Below, one piece after another: positions 1 to 7,593 of a stretch of 11,356 bases of DNA. Source of the stretch: Agrocybe praecox (lineage: Eukaryota > Basidiomycota > Agaricomycetes > Agaricales > Agrocybaceae); the NCBI GenBank assembly GCA_964017145.1, contig CAXHKQ010000112.1, forward strand, positions 1 through 11,356, written 5' to 3'. Position 1 is the stretch's first letter. The number at the start of each line of letters is the position of its first letter. The notes beneath the pieces were generated by a model, which made no database searches, was not told the DNA's origin, and was given only the letters and a program-made list of their open reading frames with translations. Both the position numbers and the translations under genes were made by a program.

Positions 1-30
1 CGAAAATCATGTAATTGAATTGGTTTTCTA

Positions 31-63
31 CAGGGTGGCGCATAATTCGTAACCCAGTTTGAA
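31..63 (+). repeat. Left terminal inverted repeat of the MITE
   Basis: This 33-bp arm matches the reverse complement of 679-711 at 31 of 33 positions. It includes the GGTGGCGCATAATTCGTAAC core and is preceded by TA at 29-30. Confidence 0.9.
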
Positions 64-357
64 AACGTAATAACTTCCGCAAGAGGCCTTCAATTAAGTT
101 TCTGTTTTCACATTTGTGAAGTGAAAGGATCCAAGTAAAAAACAGGAAAATTATATAGGCCGTGTGGTCGTCGTCACGGTCCTTGAAAATGCATGTCAAT
201 TTTATCGTTTTTATCCAGAAATTGCAGTATTATGTTGTGGTATTCTCGGCCGATACTTTATATAAAGATTTAAAATCTGGAGTGTGTCCACATGGACTCG
301 TAGGAAAATAAAAAAACCTTCTAACAGCCCGAGAATTATTATAATGGGCGATAATTG

Positions 358-609
358 AAAGCTGGATTTCGAGACAAAAAATTGAAATTAGTCGACTCGA
401 ATGCGAATAATTATGTAAATTTCCAAGGTTCAGTTGAGTGTCCTGAATCGGAATACGTGATAAAATATCTAGTTAACGAATGCAATCCCGAGGAAGGGCT
501 GTCGAAATTGGTCAAATTAGAAAGCTGTAGTTATCTTATATATCAACGGTTATCTTTCGTCATTTCATACTTTCAGGTGTTATATCAATATTTTATTAAA
601 GCCTGTTGA
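358..609 (+). pseudogene. Protein-like reading frame inside the MITE (possible captured exon)
   Basis: A frame opens after a TAA at 352-354 and runs to a TGA at 607-609, about 83 codons. No ATG starts it; an ATG at 344 is in another frame and stops after four codons. The middle has an ordinary protein-like composition (for example VDSNANNYVNFQGSVECPE), while the last third is hydrophobic and AT-rich like intron. A possible 48-base intron lies at 534-573 or slightly upstream of it: a GTAGTT donor follows the LES codons and a TTTCATACTTTCAG acceptor precedes GTGTTATATC. Splicing there would give a short terminal peptide ending at a TAA. This is consistent with a host-gene fragment picked up by the element, as in gene-capturing MITEs, but the family is not recognised and chance is possible. 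Confidence 0.25.
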
Positions 610-678
610 ATTTGAAACATGTAATTGATGTGAAAGGCTTTCCTACGGTCATTGGTTCAGGCACAATTGTCGGAAGTA

Positions 679-711
679 TTCAAATTGGGTTACGAATTAT
701 GCGCCACCTTG
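679..711 (-). repeat. Right terminal inverted repeat of the MITE
   Basis: Read on the minus strand this arm begins CAAGGTGGCGCATAATTC and mirrors 31-63 with two substitutions. TA follows at 712-713. Confidence 0.9.
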
Positions 712-713
712 TA

Positions 714-1289
714 GTTACATGTTGTGTTTAGATTTGGTTCAAATTTGCATTCACATTTTGAAAACATAATTCGAGCGAAATTCTAGCTTTGTCCATTTGT
801 CGAGTGTTCAAAAATGAGTTTCGGAAATGATCCAGACAAAAGCACACACATCCATCAACACATGTGAAGAATAATAAATCTACACATTCTCGAATTGTGC
901 ACAACGGTGCTATAACTGTATATGGCTTTATTTCTACAAGATATCATGGACAGATTATATAAATATTATATAACGTAAACGTATGTCTTAAAAACAATAG
1001 GTCTGTATTTTATGTTGAGTTCGGGTACGCAAACCAAACTGGGACTTGTCGAACGGTGATAGCATTTTCAGATTCGTATTCTCGTATTCTTACAAAACTA
1101 TTTGAACATAAACGTCATGGCATGTTTCTAGTTGTATTCCGTAGTATTAAAATACATGTAAATGTTTGGTATCGATAGTTATGTGAGGGCGGTGGGACTG
1201 CGTCATGTTATGTTTTATAGTTTAGTTTCAAAAGTGTTCAAATACTTGTGTAGTTTGGTTTCGTTAGTTACTACTACGATATTGAATAG
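714..1289. other. Gene-poor AT-rich stretch downstream of the minus-strand gene
   Basis: No long open frame, tRNA, rRNA or clear repeat was seen. One ATG at 814 sits in a good insect start context (CAAAAATGAG) and opens 17 codons before a TGA. A second AATAAA lies on the minus strand at 932-927. The stretch probably holds the end of the minus-strand 3' region and intergenic DNA. Confidence 0.5.
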
Positions 1290-1295
1290 TTTATT
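1290..1295 (-). terminator. Candidate polyadenylation signal AATAAA
   Basis: The minus strand reads AATAAA here, about 145 bases beyond the TAG stop at 1441-1443 of the terminal exon. It is the first canonical signal downstream of the stop, so it is the best candidate for the 3' end of the large minus-strand gene. A second AATAAA at 932-927 could give a longer 3' UTR. No transcript evidence is available. Confidence 0.5.
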
Positions 1296-1440
1296 TCACG
1301 CTCGGTCAGATCATAAAATGTAATATTAGTAAGTATTCGTAAGTATTAAGATACAATAATACTAGTGCGATATTACCCTTAGCGATTCCATCTCTTAACC
1401 CGTTCAGATCTTAATTGTTAATTGTCACCCAATTCGTCTT

Positions 1441-2079
1441 CTACTCTTGCTGAGTATGTACGATTTCCTCGATATACATAGCAGGATCAAAGATATATAC
1501 GAGTCCATCCGGATGAGCATGCATATTTGAGTGATCCTGCTGCTGCTGCTGCTGCTGCTGCTGCGCATCTCGGTCAACGTCAAATGCCGCCGGAGACAAC
1601 GCTGAGTTGCTGGCTGCTGATGTCGAATGTTCGGAGGCTGGAGTGGTTGCGCAGCTTCCGTCCACATCCACTTCGTACGCGACTGCCGGCTCAACATCGG
1701 CATTCGGTGGCTCAGCCTCGTCGGTCCCATTGTTCGGCTGCACCTGAACCGCCCCATTCTGACCGTCACCGTATTGCGACATGTCAACGGTGGCGTCAGC
1801 GTCGGTGTGTTGCCGGCTGACTTCTGGCATCGGTTGTGCGCCGGGCTCAATGGCTGAAACTTCGGTCGGTGCTGGCCGGTAGTACGCACGAATTTCGTTA
1901 TTCGTATTCGTGAATTTGACGGTCCCAACTTTTTCGACAATTGGAAACTGCATTGGATTATCGTTGTGTGGCAATTCACTCCATTGTTTGTATGTCAGCA
2001 CGTATGTTAAATCAGTATTTGTTCTAAACTCGACAATCTGGCGATCGTCGTCCCGATTGAAGTGTATGATAGTTGCATG
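1441..2079 (-). CDS. Terminal coding exon, unknown protein with polyglutamine tract
   Basis: The exon starts just after a strong acceptor on the minus strand (TATATCTTTTTTCAG followed by CATGCAAC) and encodes 212 residues to a TAG at 1443-1441. Upstream of the acceptor the same frame stays open but reads like intron. The first ~75 residues are the most globular-looking part of the whole protein: mixed hydrophobic and charged, with aromatic residues, for example IVEFRTNTDLTYVLTYKQW and VEKVGTVKFTNTNNEIRAYY. This suggests a small beta-rich fold, which is an inference. After it come a disordered acidic/alanine/proline-rich stretch, nine consecutive glutamines, and a short tail DGLVYIFDPAMYIEEIVHTQQE-like in composition (hydrophobic plus acidic). 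It is in phase 0 with the upstream donor at 3716. I do not recognise the domain. Confidence 0.7.
   Translation of the reverse strand, partial: HATIIHFNRDDDRQIVEFRTNTDLTYVLTYKQWSELPHNDNPMQFPIVEKVGTVKFTNTNNEIRAYYRPAPTEVSAIEPGAQPMPEVSRQHTDADATVDMSQYGDGQNGAVQVQPNNGTDEAEPPNADVEPAVAYEVDVDGSCATTPASEHSTSAASNSALSPAAFDVDRDAQQQQQQQQQDHSNMHAHPDGLVYIFDPAMYIEEIVHTQQE
1537..1563 (-). repeat. (CAG)9 microsatellite encoding polyglutamine
   Basis: Nine uninterrupted CTG triplets on the plus strand are read as CAG on the coding strand and give nine glutamines. Such pure triplet runs commonly vary in length between individuals. Confidence 0.95.
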
Positions 2080-2201
2080 CTGAAAAAAGATATAGATTAT
2101 TTTAGGAGATATTATTGAACACGTAAAAAAACCGTGATCTATCGTACTTTTGGAGGAGTGTGTGAAATATAGGATGAGCACAGAAAAGTAGCTCAAAATG
2201 G

Positions 2202-2319
2202 GCGTAGGAATTTGGCGCCGAGACATAAGCGCCGATGTCAGAATGGCCGATGTCACCATGGCTTTGGCATTGAGCGCCATATGTCAGAAGTGCCGATATA
2301 TTTGGTGCCGACTTGTTTG
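2202..2319. repeat. Degenerate minisatellite, period about 15 bp
   Basis: About eight units of 13-16 bases begin with GCCGA or a close variant: GCCGAGACATAAGC, GCCGATGTCAGAATG, GCCGATGTCACCATG, GCCATATGTCAGAAGT, GCCGATATATTTGGT, GCCGACTTGTTTG. Units are diverged, so this is an old array. It is GC-richer than the surrounding intron and contains no plausible gene. Confidence 0.6.
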
Positions 2320-2326
2320 TTTCCAT

Positions 2327-2560
2327 ATTCAAAGGGATTATAACTAGATTTTGTCGTAAACTCCACCCGAGTAAAATAGTTGCTTTTAACGTAAAACTCC
2401 GGTTTCAGACTCGAAGGAATTGTAACTAGATTTTGTCGTAAAACTCCACCTGATTAAAATTGTGGCTTAACGTAAAACTCCTGTTTCAGACTCAAAAGGA
2501 TTATTACTAGATTTGGTCGTAAAACTCGACCCGAGTGAAAATTCGGAGTTAAAGATACTA
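2327..2560. repeat. Tandem repeat, period about 82 bp, roughly 2.8 copies
   Basis: Three copies carry TAACTAGATTTTGTCGTAAA (at 2341 and 2423, with a variant at 2504), followed by CTCCACCCGAGTAAAAT and then AACGTAAAACTCC-GTTTCAGACTC. The spacing of the shared blocks is 82 and 81 bases. The third copy decays after about 2550. It lies wholly within the intron. Confidence 0.8.
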
Positions 2561-2902
2561 CGGTTTTAAATCGGCGCATACTACTCTACGTTATTCAAGT
2601 TGGCCATCTTGCCTGGTCTAACAACGTTCAACTTTGAAGTGCTGTTACTTTTTATGATGCCCAAAATTGTATCGAAGAACAATCGAAATTATCCGTATAT
2701 CGGCAGCCGCACGACTTTATAAAAATATCTACATCTGGCATACATACCGATACAACATGTACGGATTTATATAAGTTGGCCATACGTATGTTTTATATTC
2801 GAAACTAACAAATTCAATGAGGCTGCTTCGCCGACATATAACAAATTGATAAAAGTAGAGGCTCGAATCGATTCGAGAGGACCTCTCCAAACATAGTAAA
2901 TT

Positions 2903-3139
2903 CAGCTCATCGGGTAGACCAAAGAAGTTTTAATGTCATTTTCCGCAAATGAGTTTTTCAATGAGAAAAAATCATTGAAAAATAAAAATGAATTTAATTC
3001 ACAAAATTCATGATATGTTCAAGATTGAGTTCATTCTATATTTTTTCGAAAGCATATTTAATTTGTGACACGAGAAAAAAATGTTTGTTGTTGTAACTCA
3101 AGGGATACCAGCTTTAAAAGACCCAAAGTTTCAGTTGTT
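2903..3139 (+). repeat. Left inverted arm of the foldback element
   Basis: This pairs with the reverse complement of 3452-3664. The inner limit is approximate: the last shared block is the GATACCAGC region followed by a TCAGTT-like stretch. Confidence 0.75.
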
Positions 3140-3171
3140 TAGTCCTAATTATGCATAATACTTTCTTTCAG

Positions 3172-3312
3172 CGGTCAGTTATTCGGGAAGCAGCCGCTGC
3201 CGACAACACCTGGCAGCTAGTGTAAGCGCTGGCCCCGAACCGCGTGAGGTTTAAGACGTTCACTTCTGCACTATGTGCCATCATGGCATAAGTGGCAGAA
3301 GTAAGTAAGTAA
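3172..3312 (+). mobile_element. Possible 3' end of a non-LTR retrotransposon
   Basis: A short frame starting CGG TCA GTT reads RSVIREAAAADNTWQLV and ends in TAA at 3223-3225. It is followed by ~75 bases of GC-rich sequence and a short tandem tail (GTAAGTAAGTAA, ending at 3312). LINE ORF2 proteins of several clades often end in a motif like AxDRxxWxxLV close to the stop, and many end their 3' UTR in a 3-5 base microsatellite, so a 5'-truncated LINE or derived SINE is the best reading. The spacing between D and W is one residue short of the usual pattern. A pyrimidine-rich CTTTCTTTCAG directly before CGG also resembles a splice acceptor, so a captured last exon is the alternative. It lies entirely between the foldback arms. 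Confidence 0.35.
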
Positions 3313-3451
3313 TTTGCTTTTAAACCCCTATAACGTTTTATTGCAAGTTCCCATGGCACCACTGTAAAACATTTTTTACTCTTCGGGCTAGCACTTCGAA
3401 AGAACATCATTACTTTTTTCGTCAAAGATACTATTTGTCTGGCTCCCATCT

Positions 3452-3664
3452 AAATTAACTGAAAATTTTCAACGCTGGTATCCTTTTAGCTACAACAACA
3501 AATATTTTATTTTTGTATCACAAATTAAATATGCTTATGAAAAAATATAGAATTAATGCATTTTGTGAATTAAATTTCATTTCATTTTTCAATGATTTGT
3601 TTCTCATTGAAAAACTCATTTGCGGAAAGTGACATAGACACTTTTTGATCTACCCGATGAGCTG
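3452..3664 (-). repeat. Right inverted arm of the foldback element
   Basis: Reverse-complement partner of 2903-3139, ending with TCTACCCGATGAGCTG next to AATT. The arm lies 52 bases from the splice donor at 3716 and is the source of the non-coding open frame that reads past that donor. Confidence 0.75.
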
Positions 3665-3716
3665 AATTTTTGAAGATAAGAAAACAAAATTCGACACAAG
3701 TTACGGCTTTACTCAC

Positions 3717-4315
3717 GAGTATTTCCTGTGAATCTTCAACTTCTTCGTCCTCCGCAATAGGCATTCGTTCTTCTGGCTCGAACGGTTCTTCGCTGGCGGA
3801 TTGCGTTGAATCGCCATCGTCGTACTCAATCAAGTCGTCCATTTCTGCGGCACTTCTCGCATCGATGTGATAATCGTGTTCGGCACTCGGTCCAAAGGCG
3901 TCGTGCAGCTGATGCCCGTCCAATTGAGCCATTTGCACATTTGGCTCTTCTTCTTGCGGAGCCATCGATGGATGGACGTCCGCAATCGTCGGTACGGGCA
4001 TGCCCGGCGACATTATTACGTGACCGGCAGCAGCATCGGCGGCAATCGGAACCGGTTCGAAACTGAACGAAAGTCGTTGGCGTGGCGGAGCGGACGAGAA
4101 CATGTCTCGCGTTTCCGTTGGCAGCGAATTTGGCTCTTCTTGGGCCATCGTATGATTAGCAATATCGATCGTCGGTTCGGACGATCCGCAACGTAGCCGG
4201 TATCGGCTTTTGGAATATTTTCGACACGGATCAACAGTCGTGAACGTCGTGGAGACGACGAGACGCAACCCAGCGTTTGCGATGGCGGCGATTGATGCCG
4301 TTGCGTTGCTGGACC
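3717..4315 (-). CDS. Large gene, coding segment 5: acidic region before the intron
   Basis: This segment is read in the frame that joins the terminal exon in phase 0. It encodes roughly 200 residues and ends at the donor. It is disordered and increasingly acidic toward the end (EEPFEPEERMPIAEDEEVED), with methionine/proline-rich stretches before it. The frame differs by one base from segment 4, whose own frame hits a TGA at 4233-4231. Repeat similarity keeps segment 4 valid to about 4315, so the shift lies at 4315-4231. All three minus-strand frames are open in that interval, so the exact point cannot be fixed. Upstream of 4315 this frame is open to 4505 but is a shadow of the Q-rich repeats. 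Confidence 0.65.
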
Positions 4316-5105
4316 AGATCATTGCCGGGCTCAATGTGAACAGGCGACATCTGCTGCTGAGGAAAGTGTTGCAGTTGGTGGATTTGTGGTTGAGCAAACG
4401 TTGGACTGTTGTCGAACGGGTGAATCGCACGGTCGTTGTCCTGCGTTTCCGGTTGAGGTGACTCATACGACTGTGTTTGTTGTTCCTGCTCATCACCAGG
4501 CACATCGGATGGCAACGATTCTACAACGGACACCTGCTCTGGAGGATAATGAGCCGGATGCTGATGTTGCTGTTCAAATGTTGGATTGCAGGCGTTCGAT
4601 TGGATAACAGTGTCGATGACCTGCGTTTCCGGCTGAGGCGAGTCATGCGACTGCGTTTGTTGATCCTGTTCGTCACCGGGCACATTTGAAGGCATCATTC
4701 CTACAGCGTAGTTGTGCTGCTGATGACCGTGGGGCAGTTGATAGATTCGGTGTTGAGCATATATCGGACTGTTGTCCTGCGCTCCCGATGGTTGCGAGCC
4801 ATGTGTCTGTGTTTGGTGTTCCTCCTCGTCACGGGACACAGTGGATGGCATCATTTCATCGACGGTCACCTGCTGTTGACAGTAGTGTGCTAGTTGGAGG
4901 TGTTGCGGTGGTACAACTGTCAGATTACTGTCGTTCGATTGGATAGCAGTGTCGTTATCCTGCGTTTCCGGCTGAGGCGAGTCATGCTGCTGTGTTTGAT
5001 GTTCGCCCTCGTCACTGGGCACAGGGCAGGGTTGCTGAGGTGAATGTATCAGTTGGTGCTGTTGATGTTGAATAAATGTCGAACTTTTGTCGAACGATTG
5101 GATAG
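4310..5105 (-). repeat. Coding tandem repeat, about 168 bp / 57 residues, five units
   Basis: Units end in a conserved block resembling GDEQEQQTQSHDSPQPETQD and begin with AIQS- or TVIQS-like sequence followed by TF.Q.Q.HQL.H.PQQQ. The DNA block that reads CTGCGTTTCCGG(C/T)TGAGG on the plus strand recurs near 4440, 4620 and 4960. Unit 3 lacks the AIQS start and has the QPSGAQDN variant before it. Unit 5 is cut short near the frame change at about 4315. Confidence 0.85.
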
Positions 5106-7593
5106 CGTGTGGTTGGAAGAGCTGGGGCGTATAGGACTGAACAAATGTCGACGCAAGTGCTCCAGAGAATTGTTGATGTTGCTGTGGTACAACTAACTGT
5201 ACTTGTTTCTGAACGTGAGCCAATGTAGTTCTTGGGTTTGGTGCGTCGGAGAATCGTTGCTGTTGAGGATCTAGTTTAGATGACTTTTGATGAGGTTCAT
5301 ATAACGGCACTTGTTTCATTTCTGGTGCCGAAAAAGACGGCTGTTCGACAACCTTTTTTGACTTTCTGCCAAAGTCCGATGGCCGTTTTCGTGGCATCTT
5401 CGATTTCGATGTATTCGGTGTCGCCTGTAAAGTTGTATTCAATTGGCTGGAACTTGTGATCGACTGAGGATAGTTGACCTGTGCTTCCGCATACGAAGGC
5501 CGAATTAAACCTGCGTTCGTGTTACGGCGATTCATAATCGGCCGCGAATGAATCGATGCAATGGCAGGCAGCGGTTCGTCGGGAATCGCAAACGAGTTTC
5601 TGTAATTTGCCAATTGGCATAACGGTTCAATTGGATTCGGGTTCGGTGTTCTTTGCCCATGTACTTGTTGCCCTTGTTCTCGATTCTGTTTCTGGACGAC
5701 CTGCGCTATACAGTTCGACGGCAGAGCTGAGACTACCACCGAATTTGTGTTTTGTCGACTTGTGATCGGCTGAGGATAGTTGACATGTGCTACCGCATTC
5801 GAAGGCAGAATTAAACCTGCGTTTGTGTTACGGCGATTCGCAATCGGTGTCTGAATCGATGCAATGGCATGCAGCGGTTTGTCGGGAATCGCAAACGAGT
5901 TTCTGTAATTTGCCAATTGGCATAACGATTCAATTGGATTCGGGTTCGGTGTTCTTTGCTCTTGTAATTGTTGCACGTGTTCTCGATTCTGTTCCTGAAC
6001 GACCTGTGCCATAGAGTTCAAAGGCAGAGCTGAGAATACCACCGAATTTGTGTTTCGTCGACTTGTGATCGGCTGAGGATAGTTGACATGTGCTACCGCA
6101 TTCGAAGGCAGAATTAAACTTGCGTCTGTGTTACGGCGGTTCGCAATCGGCCGCGGATGAATCCGTGCAATGTGGGCGTCTGGAATCGCAAACGCGTTTC
6201 TGTTATTTGTCAATTGGCATAACGGTTCCAGTTGATTCGGGTTCGGTGTTCTATGCTCTTGTACTTGTTGCATTCGTTCTCGATTCTGTTCCTGGACGAC
6301 CTGCGCCATAGAGTTCGACGGCAGAGCTGAGACTACCACAGAATTTGTGTTTCGTCGACTTGTGATCGGCTGAGGATAGTTGACCTGTTCTACTGCATTC
6401 GAAGGCAAAATTAAATCTGCGTTCGTGTTACGGCGATTCGTCATCGGCCGCAGATGAATCGATGCAATGGCAGGCAGCGGTTCGTAGGGAATGTGGGCGT
6501 CTGGAATCGCAACTGTGTTTCTGTAATTTTCCAATGGGCATAACGGTTCAATTTGATTCGGGTTCGGTGTTCTTTGCTCTTGTACTTGTTGCACTTGTTC
6601 ACGATTCTGTTCCTGGACGACCTGTGCCATAGAGTTCGACGGCAGATCTGAGAATACCACCGAATTTGTGTTTCGTCGACTTGTTATCGGCTGAGGATAG
6701 TTGACTTGTGCTACCTCACTCGAAGGCAGAATAAAACCTGCGTTTGTGTTACGGCGATTAGTCAGCGGCCGCGTATGAATCGATACAATGGCAGGCAGCG
6801 GTTCGTCGGGAATGTAGGCGTCTGGAATCGCAAACGAGTTACTGATCGGAATCAATGGACTCTGGTTATGTTGGTTTTGCTGCTGCGTTGATAAATCACC
6901 GCTGGTCAGCCGATGATACTCATTCGGCTTGGTCTGTTGTTTTTGTAACTCTTGCTTCTTATTTCTCTTCTTGAGCATTTCGAACTCTTGCTGCTTCTGT
7001 TGTATCATCTGCTGTGTCTCCCGATTTTGGATGGCTGCGTCTAAAACGCCACCAACGGACATTCCTCGCTGTCGAAGCCTAGATGTGGAAATGGGCACCA
7101 GTGACGGTATCCACGGCGTTGCCGCCGCATCTGAAGTTGACTTATGCGACAGCGGATATATCGTTCGTACCTTCGTCATTGAGATCCCGTTAGATGCCAG
7201 TGATTCGCGGATGGCCCTAATCTGTGCCGGCGACGGCGTCGGTGGCGGCTTTTTCGGTTTCATCGATACGGCATCCTGATGGCTAATTAGTGTTTTATTG
7301 GCCGGCATAATTCTTTCCTTCGTACGCCTGTCACTAAACAGTTTCGCCTTCTGCTTGTGCTCCTGTTTGGCCGGACGGACGTCGGCTGACAAATGGCCGG
7401 TCATTGCAGCGCTGTCGAGCGATGCAAGCAAGTGGACGGGCTCCGAAGAGGAGGATGTCGATGTTTCGATTGTACTGGTACCCGATACAGTATACTGATG
7501 CTGGTTTATCAGTGTTTCATTGGCCGGCAGGATCCTTTCCTTCGGACGACTGGCACGAAACGGTTTCGCCTTCTGATTGGGCGTTTGTTTGGC
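4316..7593 (-). CDS. Large gene, coding segment 4: Q/N-rich protein with two repeat arrays
   Basis: This is the longest uninterrupted frame, over 1,000 residues without a stop. In order it has: two KERI(L/M)PAN units; a proline patch (KPKKPPPTPSPAQ) followed by a possible short helix pair; a likely coiled coil rich in Q/K/E (about 7035-6920, for example QQKQQEFEMLKKRNKKQEL); five ~100-residue units with RRNT motifs (about 6845-5450); a basic cluster PRKRPSDFGRKSKK near 5400-5350 that fits a nuclear localisation signal; a Q/P-rich linker; and five ~57-residue Q/P-rich units (about 5105-4310). No catalytic motif, signal peptide or membrane segment is seen. A scaffold or transcription/chromatin-associated role is possible from composition alone. 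The family is not recognised. Confidence 0.75.
5450..6845 (-). repeat. Coding tandem repeat, about 300-320 bp / 100 residues, five units with RRNT pairs
   Basis: Each unit follows the order N(S/A/T)FAIPD, (E/K)PLPAIASIH, RP(I/L)xNRRNTN, LILPSNAVAxVNYPQPITSRRNTN, then SALPSNSMAQVVQEQNRE and QRTPNPNxIEPLCQL. The FAIPD blocks lie near 6830, 6510, 6190, 5890 and 5590, giving periods of about 297-321 bases. Units differ by short in-frame deletions: one lacks the EPLPAIAS part, and another has RQNT in place of the second RRNT. The fifth unit stops after the VNYPQSITS block. The high DNA identity suggests fairly recent unequal crossing-over or strong conservation. Confidence 0.95.
7274..7593 (-). 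repeat. Two-copy coding repeat with the KERI(L/M)PAN core
   Basis: One copy (7593-7498) reads AKQTPNQKAKPF then RPKERILPANETLI. The other (about 7370-7274) reads AKQEHKQKAKLF then RTKERIMPANKTLI. The copies are about 230 bases apart and fix the reading frame of segment 4 from 7593 onward. Confidence 0.85.

Larger units (their letters stand above)
31..711. mobile_element. MITE with mariner-type ends and TA target duplication
   Basis: The element is bounded by near-perfect terminal inverted repeats of 33 bp (31-63 and 679-711, two mismatches) that begin CAGGGTGGCG on the left and CAAGGTGGCG on the right. The dinucleotide TA lies immediately outside both ends (29-30 and 712-713), the duplication expected from Tc1/mariner-superfamily insertion. 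Beyond a 6-7 base gap the arms share a further ACTTCCG block, so the original repeat may have been about 45 bp. At 681 bp there is no room for a transposase and none is seen, so it is a non-autonomous element. The pairing of ends and TA is direct observation. The superfamily is inferred from the TA and the termini only, and other TA-duplicating families cannot be excluded. Confidence 0.85.
2903..3664. mobile_element. Foldback element with ~210-240 bp inverted arms
   Basis: The left arm starts CAGCTCATCGGGTAGA at 2903 and its reverse complement ends at 3664. Similarity continues through shared blocks such as CCGCAAATGAGTTTTTCAAT and TCTATATTTTTTC to about 3139 on the left and 3452 on the right. 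A ~20-base insertion (about 3011-3032) sits in the left arm. AATT flanks both ends. Because it is palindromic, it could be a 4-bp target duplication or part of the repeat. The arms are diverged by many substitutions, so the insertion is not recent. There is no transposase. The interior (3140-3451) is different in character and holds a likely retrotransposon tail. The superfamily is not assigned. Confidence 0.8.
2080..3716 (-). other. Intron of the large gene, phase 0, loaded with repeats
   Basis: The minus-strand donor is CTC|GTGAGT at 3716 and the acceptor is CTTTTTTCAG|CAT ending at 2080, both near consensus. They fall between complete codons on each side (…EIL then HATII…), so splicing keeps one frame. 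The intron is AT-rich, unlike the flanking coding DNA. It contains a 15-bp minisatellite (2202-2319), an 82-bp tandem repeat (2327-2560), an otherwise featureless stretch with a 16-bp palindrome (2561-2902), and a foldback element (2903-3664) beginning only 52 bases from the donor. Without that element the intron would be about 870 bases. Confidence 0.75.

Noticed and set aside
814..864. Short plus-strand frame starting MSFGNDPDKS with a good start context and a possible GTGAAG donor
   Set aside because: It is only 17 codons long. Joining it to the nearest acceptors (about 940 or 1070) gives a stop within about ten codons, so no credible gene follows.
1527..1857. Plus-strand open frames opposite the terminal exon, with an alanine run
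   Set aside because: They are antisense shadows of the CAG run and GC-rich exon. The minus frame has a good acceptor, a stop and a polyadenylation signal.
2102..2332. Minus-strand frames upstream of 2080, including an apparent start MALNAKAM
   Set aside because: The sequence is intron-like and built of 15-bp minisatellite units. A strong acceptor at 2080 separates it from the real exon.
3172..3225. Treating the NTWQLV peptide as part of the large gene
   Set aside because: It is on the opposite strand and lies within a mobile element in the intron.
3168..3449. Minus-strand 93-codon frame starting MGARQIV within the foldback element
   Set aside because: It overlaps the LINE-like tail on the opposite strand, including the antisense of its GTAA tail, and has no homologous look. 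It is probably chance.
4016..4234. Third minus-strand frame (VENIPKADTGYV) near the segment 4/5 junction
   Set aside because: It looks protein-like for about 20 residues but then diverges from the frame required by the splice donor. Using it would need an additional pair of frameshifts.
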